Source: an uncultured Flavobacteriaceae bacterium
GTDB lineage: Bacteria; Bacteroidota; Bacteroidia; Flavobacteriales; Flavobacteriaceae
Direction: 5' to 3'
Length of the DNA: 64,000 bases
NCBI GenBank assembly: GCA_938092005.1
Contig: CALKOU010000002.1
Location: 1-64,000, forward strand
Translations under genes and position numbers: made by a program
The notes under the pieces: model-generated
The model's input: the letters and a program-made list of their open reading frames with translations, nothing else
What the model was told of the DNA's origin: nothing
The model's database searches: none
Shown: piece by piece, positions 28,722 through 37,900 of the stretch
Layout: each line of letters starts with the position of its first letter
Position numbering within the stretch: the stretch's first letter is position 1

Positions 28722-29945
28722 ATGTCTTTTTTCTATTCATTTGCTGTATCTGTTGCCAAAGCTGTAGCTCCTGTCGTTAATACGTCTGTAAAATCAAAAA
28801 GCTTTGTGGCGGGGCGCAAAGAGATTTGGACGCAGTTGGAAAGCATTCCTAAGGATGCTAAAGTGGTGTGGATGCACTGTGCCTCGTTAGGGGAATACGA
28901 ACAAGGACTACCTGTACTCCAAGCACTCAAAGCGCAACATCCTGACTATTTTTATTTGGTAACCTTTTTTTCGCCTTCGGGCTATGAGGTTCGTAAAAAT
29001 CATGGTATTGCCAACTTGACTACTTACCTGCCATGGGATACCAAAAAAGATGTCAAACGTTTTATTAAACGTGTCAATCCAGCATTGGTCATGCTGGTCA
29101 AATATGAGTTTTGGCCAAACCTCATCCGACAAATACAACACCAAAATATTCCGCTGTATTTAGTCGCAGGATTGTTCAGAAAAAAACACATTTTCTTTAA
29201 GCCGTGGGGCAAAAACTACCGCAAACTCATTAAAGGCTTTACCCATTTGTTTGTTCAAAACAAGGAATCCTTACAACTGCTGCATCAAATAGGTATTGAG
29301 AACAGCAGTGTTTCAGGCGATACCCGATTTGACCGGGTTGGAGCCTCTAAAGAACCGCTTGCATTTATGAAAACGTTTGTTGGCGCACGAAAATGTATTG
29401 TGGCGGGTAGTACTTGGCCCGAGGATGAGGCGGTACTTGCTGATGCCATTGCGCAAACCCCAAAAGATTGGTGTTGGCTAATAGCTCCGCACGAAACACA
29501 CGAAGAGAAACTAAACAAGCTGATGACAAAGCTCCCTAAGGGAAGCCAACGCTATACCCAAACCAACGAATCAGAACGAAAAGACTGTCCGGTCCTGGTG
29601 CTTGATACGGTGGGCATGCTAAGTCGTTGTTATGCCTACGGCGCCATTGCCTATGTAGGCGGCGGTATGGGCACATCGGGGCTGCACAATATTTTGGAGC
29701 CTGCTGCTGAGGGCATACCCGTGATCATTGGTAAGAACTATCAAAAATTCCCTGAAGCAAAAGCACTCATTAATTTTGGGGGTGTTATATCCATTTCAAC
29801 TGCAAATGACTGCACCAAACAACTAATAGAACTCATGCAAAACGATGCGTTGCGAACTGAAAAAGGGAAACAAAACGCAGCATTTGTACGCCAAAATCAA
29901 GGGGCTACCCAAAAGACGTTAGATCTCCTAAATCAAACCTTATGA
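28722..29945 (+). CDS. waaA: 3-deoxy-D-manno-octulosonic acid (Kdo) transferase
   Basis: 407 aa, GT30 family with two Rossmann-like domains. The N-terminal part has the catalytic-Glu context MHCASLGEYEQGLPVLQAL (about 49). The C-terminal part has GGGMGTSGLHNILEPAAEGIPVI (about 320). It attaches Kdo to lipid A precursor at the inner membrane. An N-terminal hydrophobic segment (1-20) may be the membrane anchor. Confidence 0.95.
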   Translation: MSFFYSFAVSVAKAVAPVVNTSVKSKSFVAGRKEIWTQLESIPKDAKVVWMHCASLGEYEQGLPVLQALKAQHPDYFYLVTFFSPSGYEVRKNHGIANLTTYLPWDTKKDVKRFIKRVNPALVMLVKYEFWPNLIRQIQHQNIPLYLVAGLFRKKHIFFKPWGKNYRKLIKGFTHLFVQNKESLQLLHQIGIENSSVSGDTRFDRVGASKEPLAFMKTFVGARKCIVAGSTWPEDEAVLADAIAQTPKDWCWLIAPHETHEEKLNKLMTKLPKGSQRYTQTNESERKDCPVLVLDTVGMLSRCYAYGAIAYVGGGMGTSGLHNILEPAAEGIPVIIGKNYQKFPEAKALINFGGVISISTANDCTKQLIELMQNDALRTEKGKQNAAFVRQNQGATQKTLDLLNQTL

Positions 29946-30151
29946 TATGTATTCCTACTGAAATCCCTCAAGAACTTTGTGCCATTGACGATGAACTCAA
30001 AGCCATTTACCACAGCAAAAACAGCATTTGTGTGTGGGTTTTTAAAAGCAAAGCTGATCGAAATTGGTTTATGGAAGCCACCGCAGGAATGGATAAAGAA
30101 AATCGAGCGACTTATTACGAAACACATTTTAGTGATGTCATTAAATCTTAA
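29942..30151 (+). CDS. Small hypothetical protein, 69 aa
   Basis: Its ATG overlaps the waaA stop by 4 nt (ATGA), which supports real, coupled translation. The sequence is soluble, mildly acidic and has no recognised motif; residues 25-60 (WVFKSKADRNWFMEATAGMDKE) look like an alpha/beta piece. Function unknown. Confidence 0.5.
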   Translation: MICIPTEIPQELCAIDDELKAIYHSKNSICVWVFKSKADRNWFMEATAGMDKENRATYYETHFSDVIKS

Positions 30152-30471
30152 TATATCCGCGAAAAAACATTGACTATTTTCTTTAAAATCCACAGTAACA
30201 TCGATTCAAGTGAATCTAACAATAGGCCATTAAAATTTAACTTATGTCATCATGGTTAACTCAAAAAATGCTTTGCATTTTTGCGCATATCTTCTTAAAT
30301 AAAACATGAAATGTTTGTATCGTTTCATAGTAGGTGTATTAATTTGGAACATTAATTACTGTGTAAATATATTAAAATTTACATTAAGTTAACGTTTAGG
30401 TAACATTAAAAACACAAATTTCTTGTGATGTCTGTTAAAAATTCATAGGGAAAGTTGTGTTCATAGCTCAT
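30152..30471. other. AT-rich intergenic region without recognised gene
   Basis: About 320 bp between the small gene after waaA and the tRNA-Leu terminator. It contains many short A/T runs and TTAA steps, but no ORF with coding character, no repeat and no clear structured RNA that I can see. Confidence 0.5.
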
Positions 30472-30498
30472 AAAAAAACCCCAACGTTAGTTGAGGTT
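30472..30498 (-). terminator. Terminator after tRNA-Leu
   Basis: On the minus strand CCTCAAC, loop TAAC, GTTGGGG, then T7. The hairpin sits 6 nt beyond the tRNA 3' end. Confidence 0.8.
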
Positions 30499-30503
30499 TT
30501 TTG

Positions 30504-30585
30504 TGCGGGTGAAGGGACTCGAACCCCCACGCCGTGAAGCACTAGATCCTAAGTCTAGCGTGTCTACCAATTTCACCACACCCGC
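30504..30585 (-). tRNA. tRNA-Leu (anticodon TAG)
   Basis: Minus strand 82-nt class II tRNA. Acceptor GCGGGTG pairs with CACCCGC; the anticodon stem CTAGA/TCTAG encloses loop CTTAGGA, giving anticodon TAG. The variable arm is long (GTGCTTCACGGCGT) and the T-loop is GTTCGAGTC. CCA is not encoded. It reads CUA codons. Confidence 0.93.
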
Positions 30586-30595
30586 AAGTGGAGCG

Positions 30596-30624
30596 CAAAT
30601 ATAAGGATGTTTCTACAATTCAAA
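30596..30624 (-). promoter_or_regulatory. Promoter of tRNA-Leu
   Basis: Minus strand TTTG (30621-30624), 17-bp spacer, TATATTTG (30596-30603), 10 bp before the mature tRNA 5' end. Confidence 0.65.
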
Positions 30625-30677
30625 ACCACTTTCTTATGGAAGAACATTTTTTTACCTTAGTAGCATATTTTTAACAC

Positions 30678-32075
30678 ATGCCAACCTTTACGGATTACAT
30701 CCAGAAACATAAAAAACGGTTTTTAGAAGAATTATTTTCACTGATTCGCATTCCGTCCATAAGTGCCGATTCTGCTTACACACACCACATGGAAGCCGCT
30801 GCAAAAGCAGTGCAAGCAGCATTAAAAGAAGTAGGTTGTACGCACACAGAACTTTGTGCAACAAATGGGTATCCTATTGTGTACGGAGAAAAAATTGTTG
30901 ATCCTAAATTACCCACTGTTTTGGTATATGGACACTACGACGTGCAGCCACCCGACCCGCTAGACCTTTGGGACAACGATCCTTTTGACCCTGTCGTCAA
31001 AAAAACAGCTAATCACCCAGAAGGAGCCATTTTTGCGCGTGGTGCGTGTGATGACAAGGGGCAGATGTTTATGCATATCAAAGCCATGGAGGTCATGGAG
31101 CAAAACGGTGGCCTACCCTGCAACATAAAGTTTATGATTGAAGGAGAAGAAGAAGTGGGCAGTGACAACCTGGAAGATTTTGTTCGTGCCAACACCAAAA
31201 AACTTGCCAATGATGTGATTTTAATTTCAGATACGGGGATGTTGGCAAACGACATTCCTTCCATTACTACTGGTCTTAGAGGGCTCAGCTATGTTGAAGT
31301 GGAGCTAACGGGTCCCAATCGTGATCTACACTCAGGCCTGTATGGCGGAGCGGTTGCGAATCCTATCAATATTTTAACACAAATGATTGCCTCGTTACAC
31401 GACGACGACAACCACATTACCATTCCTGGGTTTTATGATAAGGTGGCTGGGCTGAGCCGCGAAGAACGTGATGAAATGGCAACCATACCGTTTTCTTTAG
31501 AAGCATACCAAAAAGCGCTTGACATTGAAAGCGTGCACGGCGAAGAAGGCTATACAACTCTTGAACGTAAATCGATTCGTCCTACACTTGATGTAAACGG
31601 TATTTGGGGCGGCTATACGGGCGAAGGTGCCAAAACCGTTATTGCAAGTAAGGCCTATGCCAAAATATCCATGCGATTGGTTCCCAATCAAAAATCAGAT
31701 GAAATTACGGCGTTGTTCACAAAACACTTTATGTCACTTGCGCCTAAAGGCGTAAGGGTAAAGGTAACGCCGCATCACGGTGGTGAAGCTTATGTTATGC
31801 ATTCTGATGGACTGGAATTTCAGGCAGCGCGTAAAGCCTATTTGGAAACCTTTGGCAAAGCCCCCCTTCCTATGCGAGATGGTGGTAGTATTCCCATTGT
31901 TGCGCTTTTTGAGGAAACACTAAAAAGCAAAACCATCTTAATGGGGTTTGGTCTAGACAGCGATGCCATACACTCGCCTAACGAGCATTTTGGGGTCTTT
32001 AATTTTCTAAAAGGAATCGAAACAATCCCTCATTTTTACCATCACTTTACTCAGCTTTTTCAAGAAAATCGATAA
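30678..32075 (+). CDS. M20 family dipeptidase
   Basis: 465-aa metallopeptidase. Metal-site motifs: YGHYDVQPPDPLDLW (about 83), ARGACDDKGQ (about 118) and EGEEEVGSDNLEDF (about 150). A dimerisation domain occupies about 215-350. Homologues hydrolyse dipeptides or other small amide substrates with two zinc ions in the cytoplasm. It overlaps the end of convergent hemW by 29 bp. Confidence 0.92.
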   Translation: MPTFTDYIQKHKKRFLEELFSLIRIPSISADSAYTHHMEAAAKAVQAALKEVGCTHTELCATNGYPIVYGEKIVDPKLPTVLVYGHYDVQPPDPLDLWDNDPFDPVVKKTANHPEGAIFARGACDDKGQMFMHIKAMEVMEQNGGLPCNIKFMIEGEEEVGSDNLEDFVRANTKKLANDVILISDTGMLANDIPSITTGLRGLSYVEVELTGPNRDLHSGLYGGAVANPINILTQMIASLHDDDNHITIPGFYDKVAGLSREERDEMATIPFSLEAYQKALDIESVHGEEGYTTLERKSIRPTLDVNGIWGGYTGEGAKTVIASKAYAKISMRLVPNQKSDEITALFTKHFMSLAPKGVRVKVTPHHGGEAYVMHSDGLEFQAARKAYLETFGKAPLPMRDGGSIPIVALFEETLKSKTILMGFGLDSDAIHSPNEHFGVFNFLKGIETIPHFYHHFTQLFQENR

Positions 32076-33189
32076 GAAACAAATCGGCGGCAATTCCATC
32101 GGCTAAAAAAGCTCCTTTAGAAGTTGTCTTAAGCGATTGATTTTCAATTTGCAACAGCCCCTGGTGTATAAAGCGTTGGGCTTGTTGCTCAAGGTGTATG
32201 CGGTAACGCAATCCTAGCGCTGTTTCCATAGCTTGTAACGATACCCCCCAAGAAGCACGAAGTCCTATCATGATCGCTTCATTAAATTTATCAATTTCAC
32301 GTAACTTTTCGGTTGTTTGCGGAATTTGACCTTGTGCTATTTCTTTCAAATATGCAGCGTTATTGCTCATATTCCAATAGCGGTTTTCGCCATCATAACC
32401 ATGTGCAGACGGACCAATACCCAAATAGGGCTTCCCTTGCCAATAGGCTGTATTGTTGCGTGACCGATATCCAGGTTTGCCAAAACTGGAAAGCTCATAA
32501 TGCTCATAACCTGTTTGGGTTAAAACATCTACTAAATACAAAAACTGATGTTCTACTTCTTTTTCATCCAGTAATGAAACAACCCCTTTTTTAACAAAAT
32601 GATCTAATGCTGTTTTGGGTTCTAAAGTAAGTGCATAAGATGAAATATGTGGAACATCTAGAGCAAGTGCTGTTTCTAAGTTCTTTTGCCAATCTTCAAA
32701 TGTGGTGTGGGGTGTTCCGTAAAGTAAATCAATGGAAATATTATCAAACAATTCTTGTGCCCAAAGGACAGATTGCAGCGCCTGTTTTCTGTTGTGCGCA
32801 CGATTCATCAGCTCTAATTCCTTATCGTGAAAAGACTGAATCCCAATAGAAAGTCGATTAACACCACTTTCTTTAAGAGCACTTAAATAGGGCTTTGTTA
32901 AGTCATCGGGGTTAGCTTCAAGGGTGATTTCAGGATAGTCAACTACATCAAAATGGAGATACACTTCATGAATGAGAGCTTTAATTTGAGCTGCCGTAAC
33001 CATAGAGGGAGTTCCGCCACCAAAATAGATGGATTCAACTGGTGCGTGGAGCTCACCTTTGCGAAGACCCATTTCTTTTTGGAGGGCGGCAACCATCTCG
33101 TCCTTATAATTGGCTGATGTAGAAAAATGAAAATTACAATAATGACATGCCTTTCTACAAAAAGGGATATGAAGGTAAATACCAGACAT
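32047..33189 (-). CDS. hemW: Radical SAM family heme chaperone HemW
   Basis: 380 aa. The radical-SAM cluster motif is CRKACHYC (residues 11-18) followed by NFHF, with IYFGGGTPS (about 54), LEANPDD (about 92) and the C-terminal HemW domain. Related to HemN, but HemW-type proteins bind heme rather than oxidise coproporphyrinogen. It follows ruvC by 2 bp. Confidence 0.92.
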   Translation of the reverse strand: MSGIYLHIPFCRKACHYCNFHFSTSANYKDEMVAALQKEMGLRKGELHAPVESIYFGGGTPSMVTAAQIKALIHEVYLHFDVVDYPEITLEANPDDLTKPYLSALKESGVNRLSIGIQSFHDKELELMNRAHNRKQALQSVLWAQELFDNISIDLLYGTPHTTFEDWQKNLETALALDVPHISSYALTLEPKTALDHFVKKGVVSLLDEKEVEHQFLYLVDVLTQTGYEHYELSSFGKPGYRSRNNTAYWQGKPYLGIGPSAHGYDGENRYWNMSNNAAYLKEIAQGQIPQTTEKLREIDKFNEAIMIGLRASWGVSLQAMETALGLRYRIHLEQQAQRFIHQGLLQIENQSLKTTSKGAFLADGIAADLFLIDFLEKAE

Positions 33190-33191
33190 CT

Positions 33192-33743
33192 TTATTTTTT
33201 GATACGATGCGATTCTTTTTGGACAAATGATGCCCAGCCCGAGTAGCTTTTCTCACCTTCTTGTACAGGGTTGAAATAGTGACAAACAGCTGCTGCTAAA
33301 CCATCGGTTGCATCTAGATTTTTTGGGAGTTCTTTAAGTTTTAGCATTTGCTGTAACATTTTTGCTACTTGTTCTTTGGAAGCATTTCCATTACCAGTTA
33401 TTGCCATTTTTATTTTGCGTGGAGAGTATTCAAAAACAGCTAATTCATGAGCAATACCTGCAGCTATAGCAACACCTTGTGCGCGCCCAAGCTTAAGCAT
33501 TGACTGCACATTTTTGCCAAAAAAAGGAGCTTCAAGCGCCATCTCGTCTGGTTTATATGTCTTGATGAGTTCTGAGGTTCTTTCATATATATGGCCTAAT
33601 CGCAAATAGTGACTTTTGTATTGACTTAGCTTCAACTCATCAAGCTGTAAACACGTTAGCGTATTCGCCTCTACTTTGATAATACCAAACCCCATTATTG
33701 TTGTTCCGGGGTCTACGCCTAAAATAATCCGTGAATCGGCCAT
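33192..33743 (-). CDS. ruvC: Holliday junction resolvase RuvC
   Basis: The longer open frame to 33857 overlaps the upstream lipoprotein gene, so I chose the ATG at 33743, giving MADSRIILGVDPGTTIMGFG and the normal 184-aa length. Catalytic acids: D in GVDPGT (about 11), E in MALEAPFFG (about 72), and the C-terminal DATDGLAAAVCH (about 145). It cuts Holliday junctions during recombination. All acids are present, in contrast to the RuvC-like fold of the Cas9 homologue 1 kb away. Confidence 0.94.
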   Translation of the reverse strand: MADSRIILGVDPGTTIMGFGIIKVEANTLTCLQLDELKLSQYKSHYLRLGHIYERTSELIKTYKPDEMALEAPFFGKNVQSMLKLGRAQGVAIAAGIAHELAVFEYSPRKIKMAITGNGNASKEQVAKMLQQMLKLKELPKNLDATDGLAAAVCHYFNPVQEGEKSYSGWASFVQKESHRIKK

Positions 33744-33765
33744 GCGTAAAAATAGGGAATAAATA

Positions 33766-34212
33766 CTATCTGTGAATAGCAACAGGTAATGTCCATTGTG
33801 CCTCAACAGGAACTTCGAGATTGGTTTTAAAAGCCGGATGAAATAATGGCAGCGCATCTATTACCGTGGTTAACGCAGCCACTAATTCTGATGACATATG
33901 TGCTGATTTCATTTGTGAGTAATCCACAATTGAAACTTTTCCAATCGTATCCACTTTCAGGGTAATAAATAATGTGTCAGCAGTTGACATGAGAACTTTG
34001 CTTTCTGTGGCAAGTTTTTTGTCTAATCGTTTTTGAAGAGACTTAGCAAAACACGCCCAATTTAATGTTACGTCTTCTTGCGGACATTCAGAATACAACG
34101 GAGGTTCATCGAACGAGGTCCAATTGACATTCGGAGGCTGTGGTTTTGTTTTGGGGTTTGTGCATCCAAAAACAAGCAGGACAAGCGTGAAAAACAAACC
34201 ACAAATCTTCAT
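33766..34212 (-). CDS. Lipoprotein with TonB C-terminal-like domain
   Basis: 148 aa. Signal with lipobox LVFGC (Cys at about 17). The C-terminal half (about 85-145) follows the TonB C-terminal pattern: FITLKVDTIGKVSIVDYSQM, a helical stretch with ALTTVIDALPLFHPA, then VPVEAQWTLPV. There is no transmembrane/proline-rich energiser architecture, so it is a TonB-C-like lipoprotein rather than a true TonB. Function unknown; it precedes ruvC. Confidence 0.6.
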   Translation of the reverse strand: MKICGLFFTLVLLVFGCTNPKTKPQPPNVNWTSFDEPPLYSECPQEDVTLNWACFAKSLQKRLDKKLATESKVLMSTADTLFITLKVDTIGKVSIVDYSQMKSAHMSSELVAALTTVIDALPLFHPAFKTNLEVPVEAQWTLPVAIHR

Positions 34213-34279
34213 GGTATAAAAGTAAAAAAATTAAGCGCATTACGAGCAGAGCCTTATCAATAATTTGTACTTTCGAACT

Positions 34280-34774
34280 ATGGATATGTTACTATTACTT
34301 TTGGGCTTTATATTCATTATGCTTGGTTTGGCAGGTAGCTTTTTGCCTATCATACCAGGTCCATTAACAAGTTGGCTTGGGTTATTAGCATTACATTACA
34401 CAAGTGTCATTCCACAAGATTGGCATTTTTTGGGCTGGACACTAGCCATAGCCTTATTAATAATGGTACTTGATTACCTAATCCCAATACTTGGAACGAA
34501 AGCATTGGGGGGAACAAAGGCTGGAACAATTGGCAGTACGATCGGCATGCTTTTAGGGCTTTTGTTTATGCCATTTGGAATCATTTTTGGACCCTTTATT
34601 GGCGCATTTGCAGGAGAATTAAGCCAAAATAGTAATCGTAAAAAAGCGTTCAGAGCTGCGCTTGGTTCATTTATTGGGTTTTTAACAGGTGTCGTGCTCA
34701 AGTTTGTTGTATCCTTTATCTATTTGCTATTTTTTGCTCCTAAGGCGTGGGAAGTTTTTTCGAGCGTTATGTAA
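34280..34774 (+). CDS. DUF456 family membrane protein
   Basis: 164 aa from the ATG at 34280 (an upstream TTG at 34265 is less likely). Hydrophobic helices run at about 1-22, 28-45, 50-72, 75-110 and 130-155, with Gly-rich repeats (GGTKAGTIGSTIGMLLGLLF), the DUF456 signature. Function unknown. It converges with the Cas9-like gene and forms its downstream border. Confidence 0.88.
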   Translation: MDMLLLLLGFIFIMLGLAGSFLPIIPGPLTSWLGLLALHYTSVIPQDWHFLGWTLAIALLIMVLDYLIPILGTKALGGTKAGTIGSTIGMLLGLLFMPFGIIFGPFIGAFAGELSQNSNRKKAFRAALGSFIGFLTGVVLKFVVSFIYLLFFAPKAWEVFSSVM

Positions 34775-34806
34775 AAGAACCAGGAGCAACAGGAAGTCTA
34801 TTATTT

Positions 34807-34819
34807 TCAAATCACAATA
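34807..34819 (-). repeat. CRISPR-repeat-like element R1
   Basis: Minus strand TATTGTGATTTGA, identical to R2 located 53 bp away. Its TATTGTGAT can pair for 9 bp with ATCACAATA of the tracrRNA-like gene (38303-38311). Located in the position where a type II-C array would follow cas9. The remaining repeat sequence is not conserved between R1 and R2, so this may be decayed or a minimal guide unit. Confidence 0.5.
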
Positions 34820-34853
34820 CTATACTTACTAAAATACAAGTACTGAAAAACGT

Positions 34854-34873
34854 TTTGTATCAAATCACAATAA
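34854..34873 (-). repeat. CRISPR-repeat-like element R2
   Basis: Minus strand ATTGTGATTTGATACAAA. Compared with the tracrRNA anti-repeat (38290-38312), 18 of 20 positions match once a 3-nt bulge is allowed. The predicted duplex has a lower stem, a small 2 x 2 internal loop, GAU/AUC pairs, a bulge, then ACAAA/UUUGU. It begins 28 bp after the cas9-like stop, leaving room for a spacer-length segment (34874-34901). Expression as a guide RNA is untested. Confidence 0.5.
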
Positions 34874-34901
34874 ATTTTAACTAAACAAAACGGTAACTTC
34901 C

Positions 34902-37900
34902 TTATTGCATCTCTGGAACTTTTAAAGGGTTATCATAAGAGGTGATATTTCCTAATAAGCTAATCGAAATTTTTACTGGATTATAGGTAAGCCACCCTGT
35001 TTTTTTATCTCCAAAATTTAAAATACGAATATAATTTGGGTACGTTTGGCTATATACGTCAAAGTCATAAACTTGTCGAAATTCATAATACTTGCTCGAA
35101 ATACGCTGAACGCGATACACGTTTTCCCACAGGCTAATTCCTTCTTGCACACGGTAATCTATTTCAGATTTTGACAGGCCTAATATAAAGCAGTCATCAA
35201 TATGAAGGGTCGTAACAATTGAACGTCCGTCACTAGGCAATTGGTATAACGATTCCTTATTTCTTATTCTTTTCACTGCTTCCCAAAATGAAATTATTTC
35301 TTCTTTAAATTCACCATCAAGTGTTATGTATATCATAACATGATGATTTTTTCTAGGGTTAACATATTTGTTTACGCCTTTGGTAAGCTGTACCGCATTG
35401 CTAACATTCTCTCTCATTCTGACTTTTCGAACAGGCACCTTATCACCATTACTGTTTGGTAAAAAAACGTTTGTTTCCCAACCGGTATCACTAGTTTTTG
35501 TCAACGCATTTTTAGGAATCTTACCATTTTCAAAGCCACCATGTAAATCAATTTGGTCGTAAACCAATTCACGGATTTCGGGGTCAACAATTTTATTTAC
35601 TTGCTTAGCAGTGGTTAGCGATTTTAAAGACTTTCTAATGTGAAATGCATCTTTTCCATCTGCTCCTTTCCGCTTGCCATAAAAACTATCTAAATGCAAT
35701 TTTCCTCGAGGAGAAAGAGATACAACCCCATCCTTCTTATGGTTTAATAAACGTGCTACATCATTATTAACATCAAAAGAGACCGCAATCTTATTGTAAT
35801 AGTTTGCCACATCACTTGTGAATCGCATCCAAGGCGTTGGGAAAATTTCACGATATAAAGCAGGCTCGTATCGATTCCAATACCGCAACTCCTCTAAATA
35901 TTTGGGGGAGTTGAGTGCCGTTACCAATGCATTCAAAGCAGGTTCCCTTGAATTATAGAATCGTGGTTTATGTTCATATGGGCCTAAAGATTTGATTCCC
36001 CACTTTCTTCTCAAACTGCTTAAAGAATTACCACGCGCAGCAACAACAGCAGGACACACTTGAGACAGATAGCTTTTGACTTTAATTGCTAAATTGTGAT
36101 GATCATTAAACTCTTTATCTACCGAATCTTCAGCATACACAGACAGCACAAAGTGCTTGTATTTTTGATAGGCAACATGTTTGCCTGATCCTTGCATAAG
36201 CTGTTGCAACACCCGTGTTTTGACTTTTTCCCAAACACCAGAAGGTTGTTTTTTAAAATACTCATATGGCGTTATCCCTTGCAGCTCTTCCTTAAAAAAA
36301 CGCATGCAAAGCGTTTTGTTTTTGTCACTATCATTAAAAAATCGATTCCATGGTAGGATGTAAACTATTGACACCTCTTCCGAAAACAGCATTTCCAATG
36401 ATATGGCCGTGTTGGTAAATGGGCAGATTTTGTTCCATTCCAACCAAAGCTTGTATTTCATTAGGTTAGAATGCGTAGGGTTTTGACCCGCATCAATAAC
36501 AGCATTATGAATTTTGGGCAGCTGTTGTTCTCGTATCTTCCGGTCAATATAAATTGCCTTTCGATTCCGAGCGTTGGTTTTTAATTGTGGGGTCATGGCA
36601 AAATTGATTTGATCAATAGCACCGTAATCTTGAATAAGCTTATTTACAATTTTACGCAATTCAAAAATAGGCTTTTGCGCTACAGGCTTATACTCGCGGA
36701 AAATGCTGTAATTTTCATCGGGGTCTACTGGTAACGAGTCGCTTCCTTTGGGATGCTGGGTGATATATAATTTTTCAGGATTAAGACGGATATCAAAAAT
36801 ATTTTCAAAATCTACTATCCAATTCAAACTATTAATCTTATTATCAGCAATCACTGTTTCGATAAAATTGATGATTGAAGCGATTTTTTTTTCGGACATT
36901 TTATTCCAAGCATCAACCCCAATAGCATTCTTAACACTCCCCAAAACAACAGCTGCCTTAACATGATGTCTATCTTTTAAAAATGGAAGTATGGCACGAG
37001 CTGCCTTCATGCTCAACTTACCATAACCAGGTTTTAGTTTAAACTGTGAAAGTTTAATGGCTTTACCACGTGACAACCCCCATTTGGTCACAAGTCTTTC
37101 TTTTAGCATCTCTTTGTCAGTGTAGAAATGAAAATCATGCCATAAGTGATGCTGTTCATCTAGTGATAATTTGAAAAATCGAGAACCAAATGAAGTCTTA
37201 CGACTAAGATGTACTATGGTGTTCGATAAATATATTTTATCTGAGTCATCATAATTAAAAGCATCTTGATCATCTACACCTGTAGCACTACGCACTTTTT
37301 TAAAAATAAAACTTGAATATTTAGTTGCTACCGATAGAGCCTTTTCACGCTGCTTTTGTGTTAATATTTCCCCATAAATTCTAATAGAATCCAACCAAAC
37401 GTATATGTCGTACCACTCCTGTAGGGGGTGGCTTTTCCACATGGCCTTTTTATTTTCTTCATAACGACATGTCATGGCGCTACCCCGAAGTCTTTTGTAT
37501 AAAGCTGGACGCTTAAAAAACATAATACCAGAGCGATTATCTTCTCCAATTAATACACGTCTTAGTGCTGATGTTAAATTCTTATGATAGTGCTGTTGCT
37601 GGTCAAATAACGCATTGATTTCGTCAACAATCATTTCTCGGTCTAAATAACGGTTTCGCGCTCGGTTTGTTTGATAGCTGTAGGGCGTATGCTTTGCAGG
37701 AATAATTGAATTTAAGTAAGTGCCTAAATGTTGATTCGTAAGATGTTGGTAGGTGTGCGCAATGCCAATTCGATTTGCAACAGGAAGTCCTTCCAACAAA
37801 GTCTTTGCTTTTGATTTATTGTCAATGTCAACCATAATTTTTCCTCTCCGTTGACTGAAGTGATATAAAACACGTCCAAACTCTAGTTTTGAAATTTTCT

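Noticed and set aside
33744-33857. N-terminal extension of RuvC to 33857
   Set aside because: It overlaps the upstream lipoprotein gene and adds a sequence absent from RuvC; the ATG at 33743 gives the normal protein.
34807-34873. Ordinary CRISPR array
   Set aside because: Only two short matches (13 bp identical) 53 bp apart; no full-length repeat of 36-47 nt and no regular spacers, so I list repeat-like elements instead.
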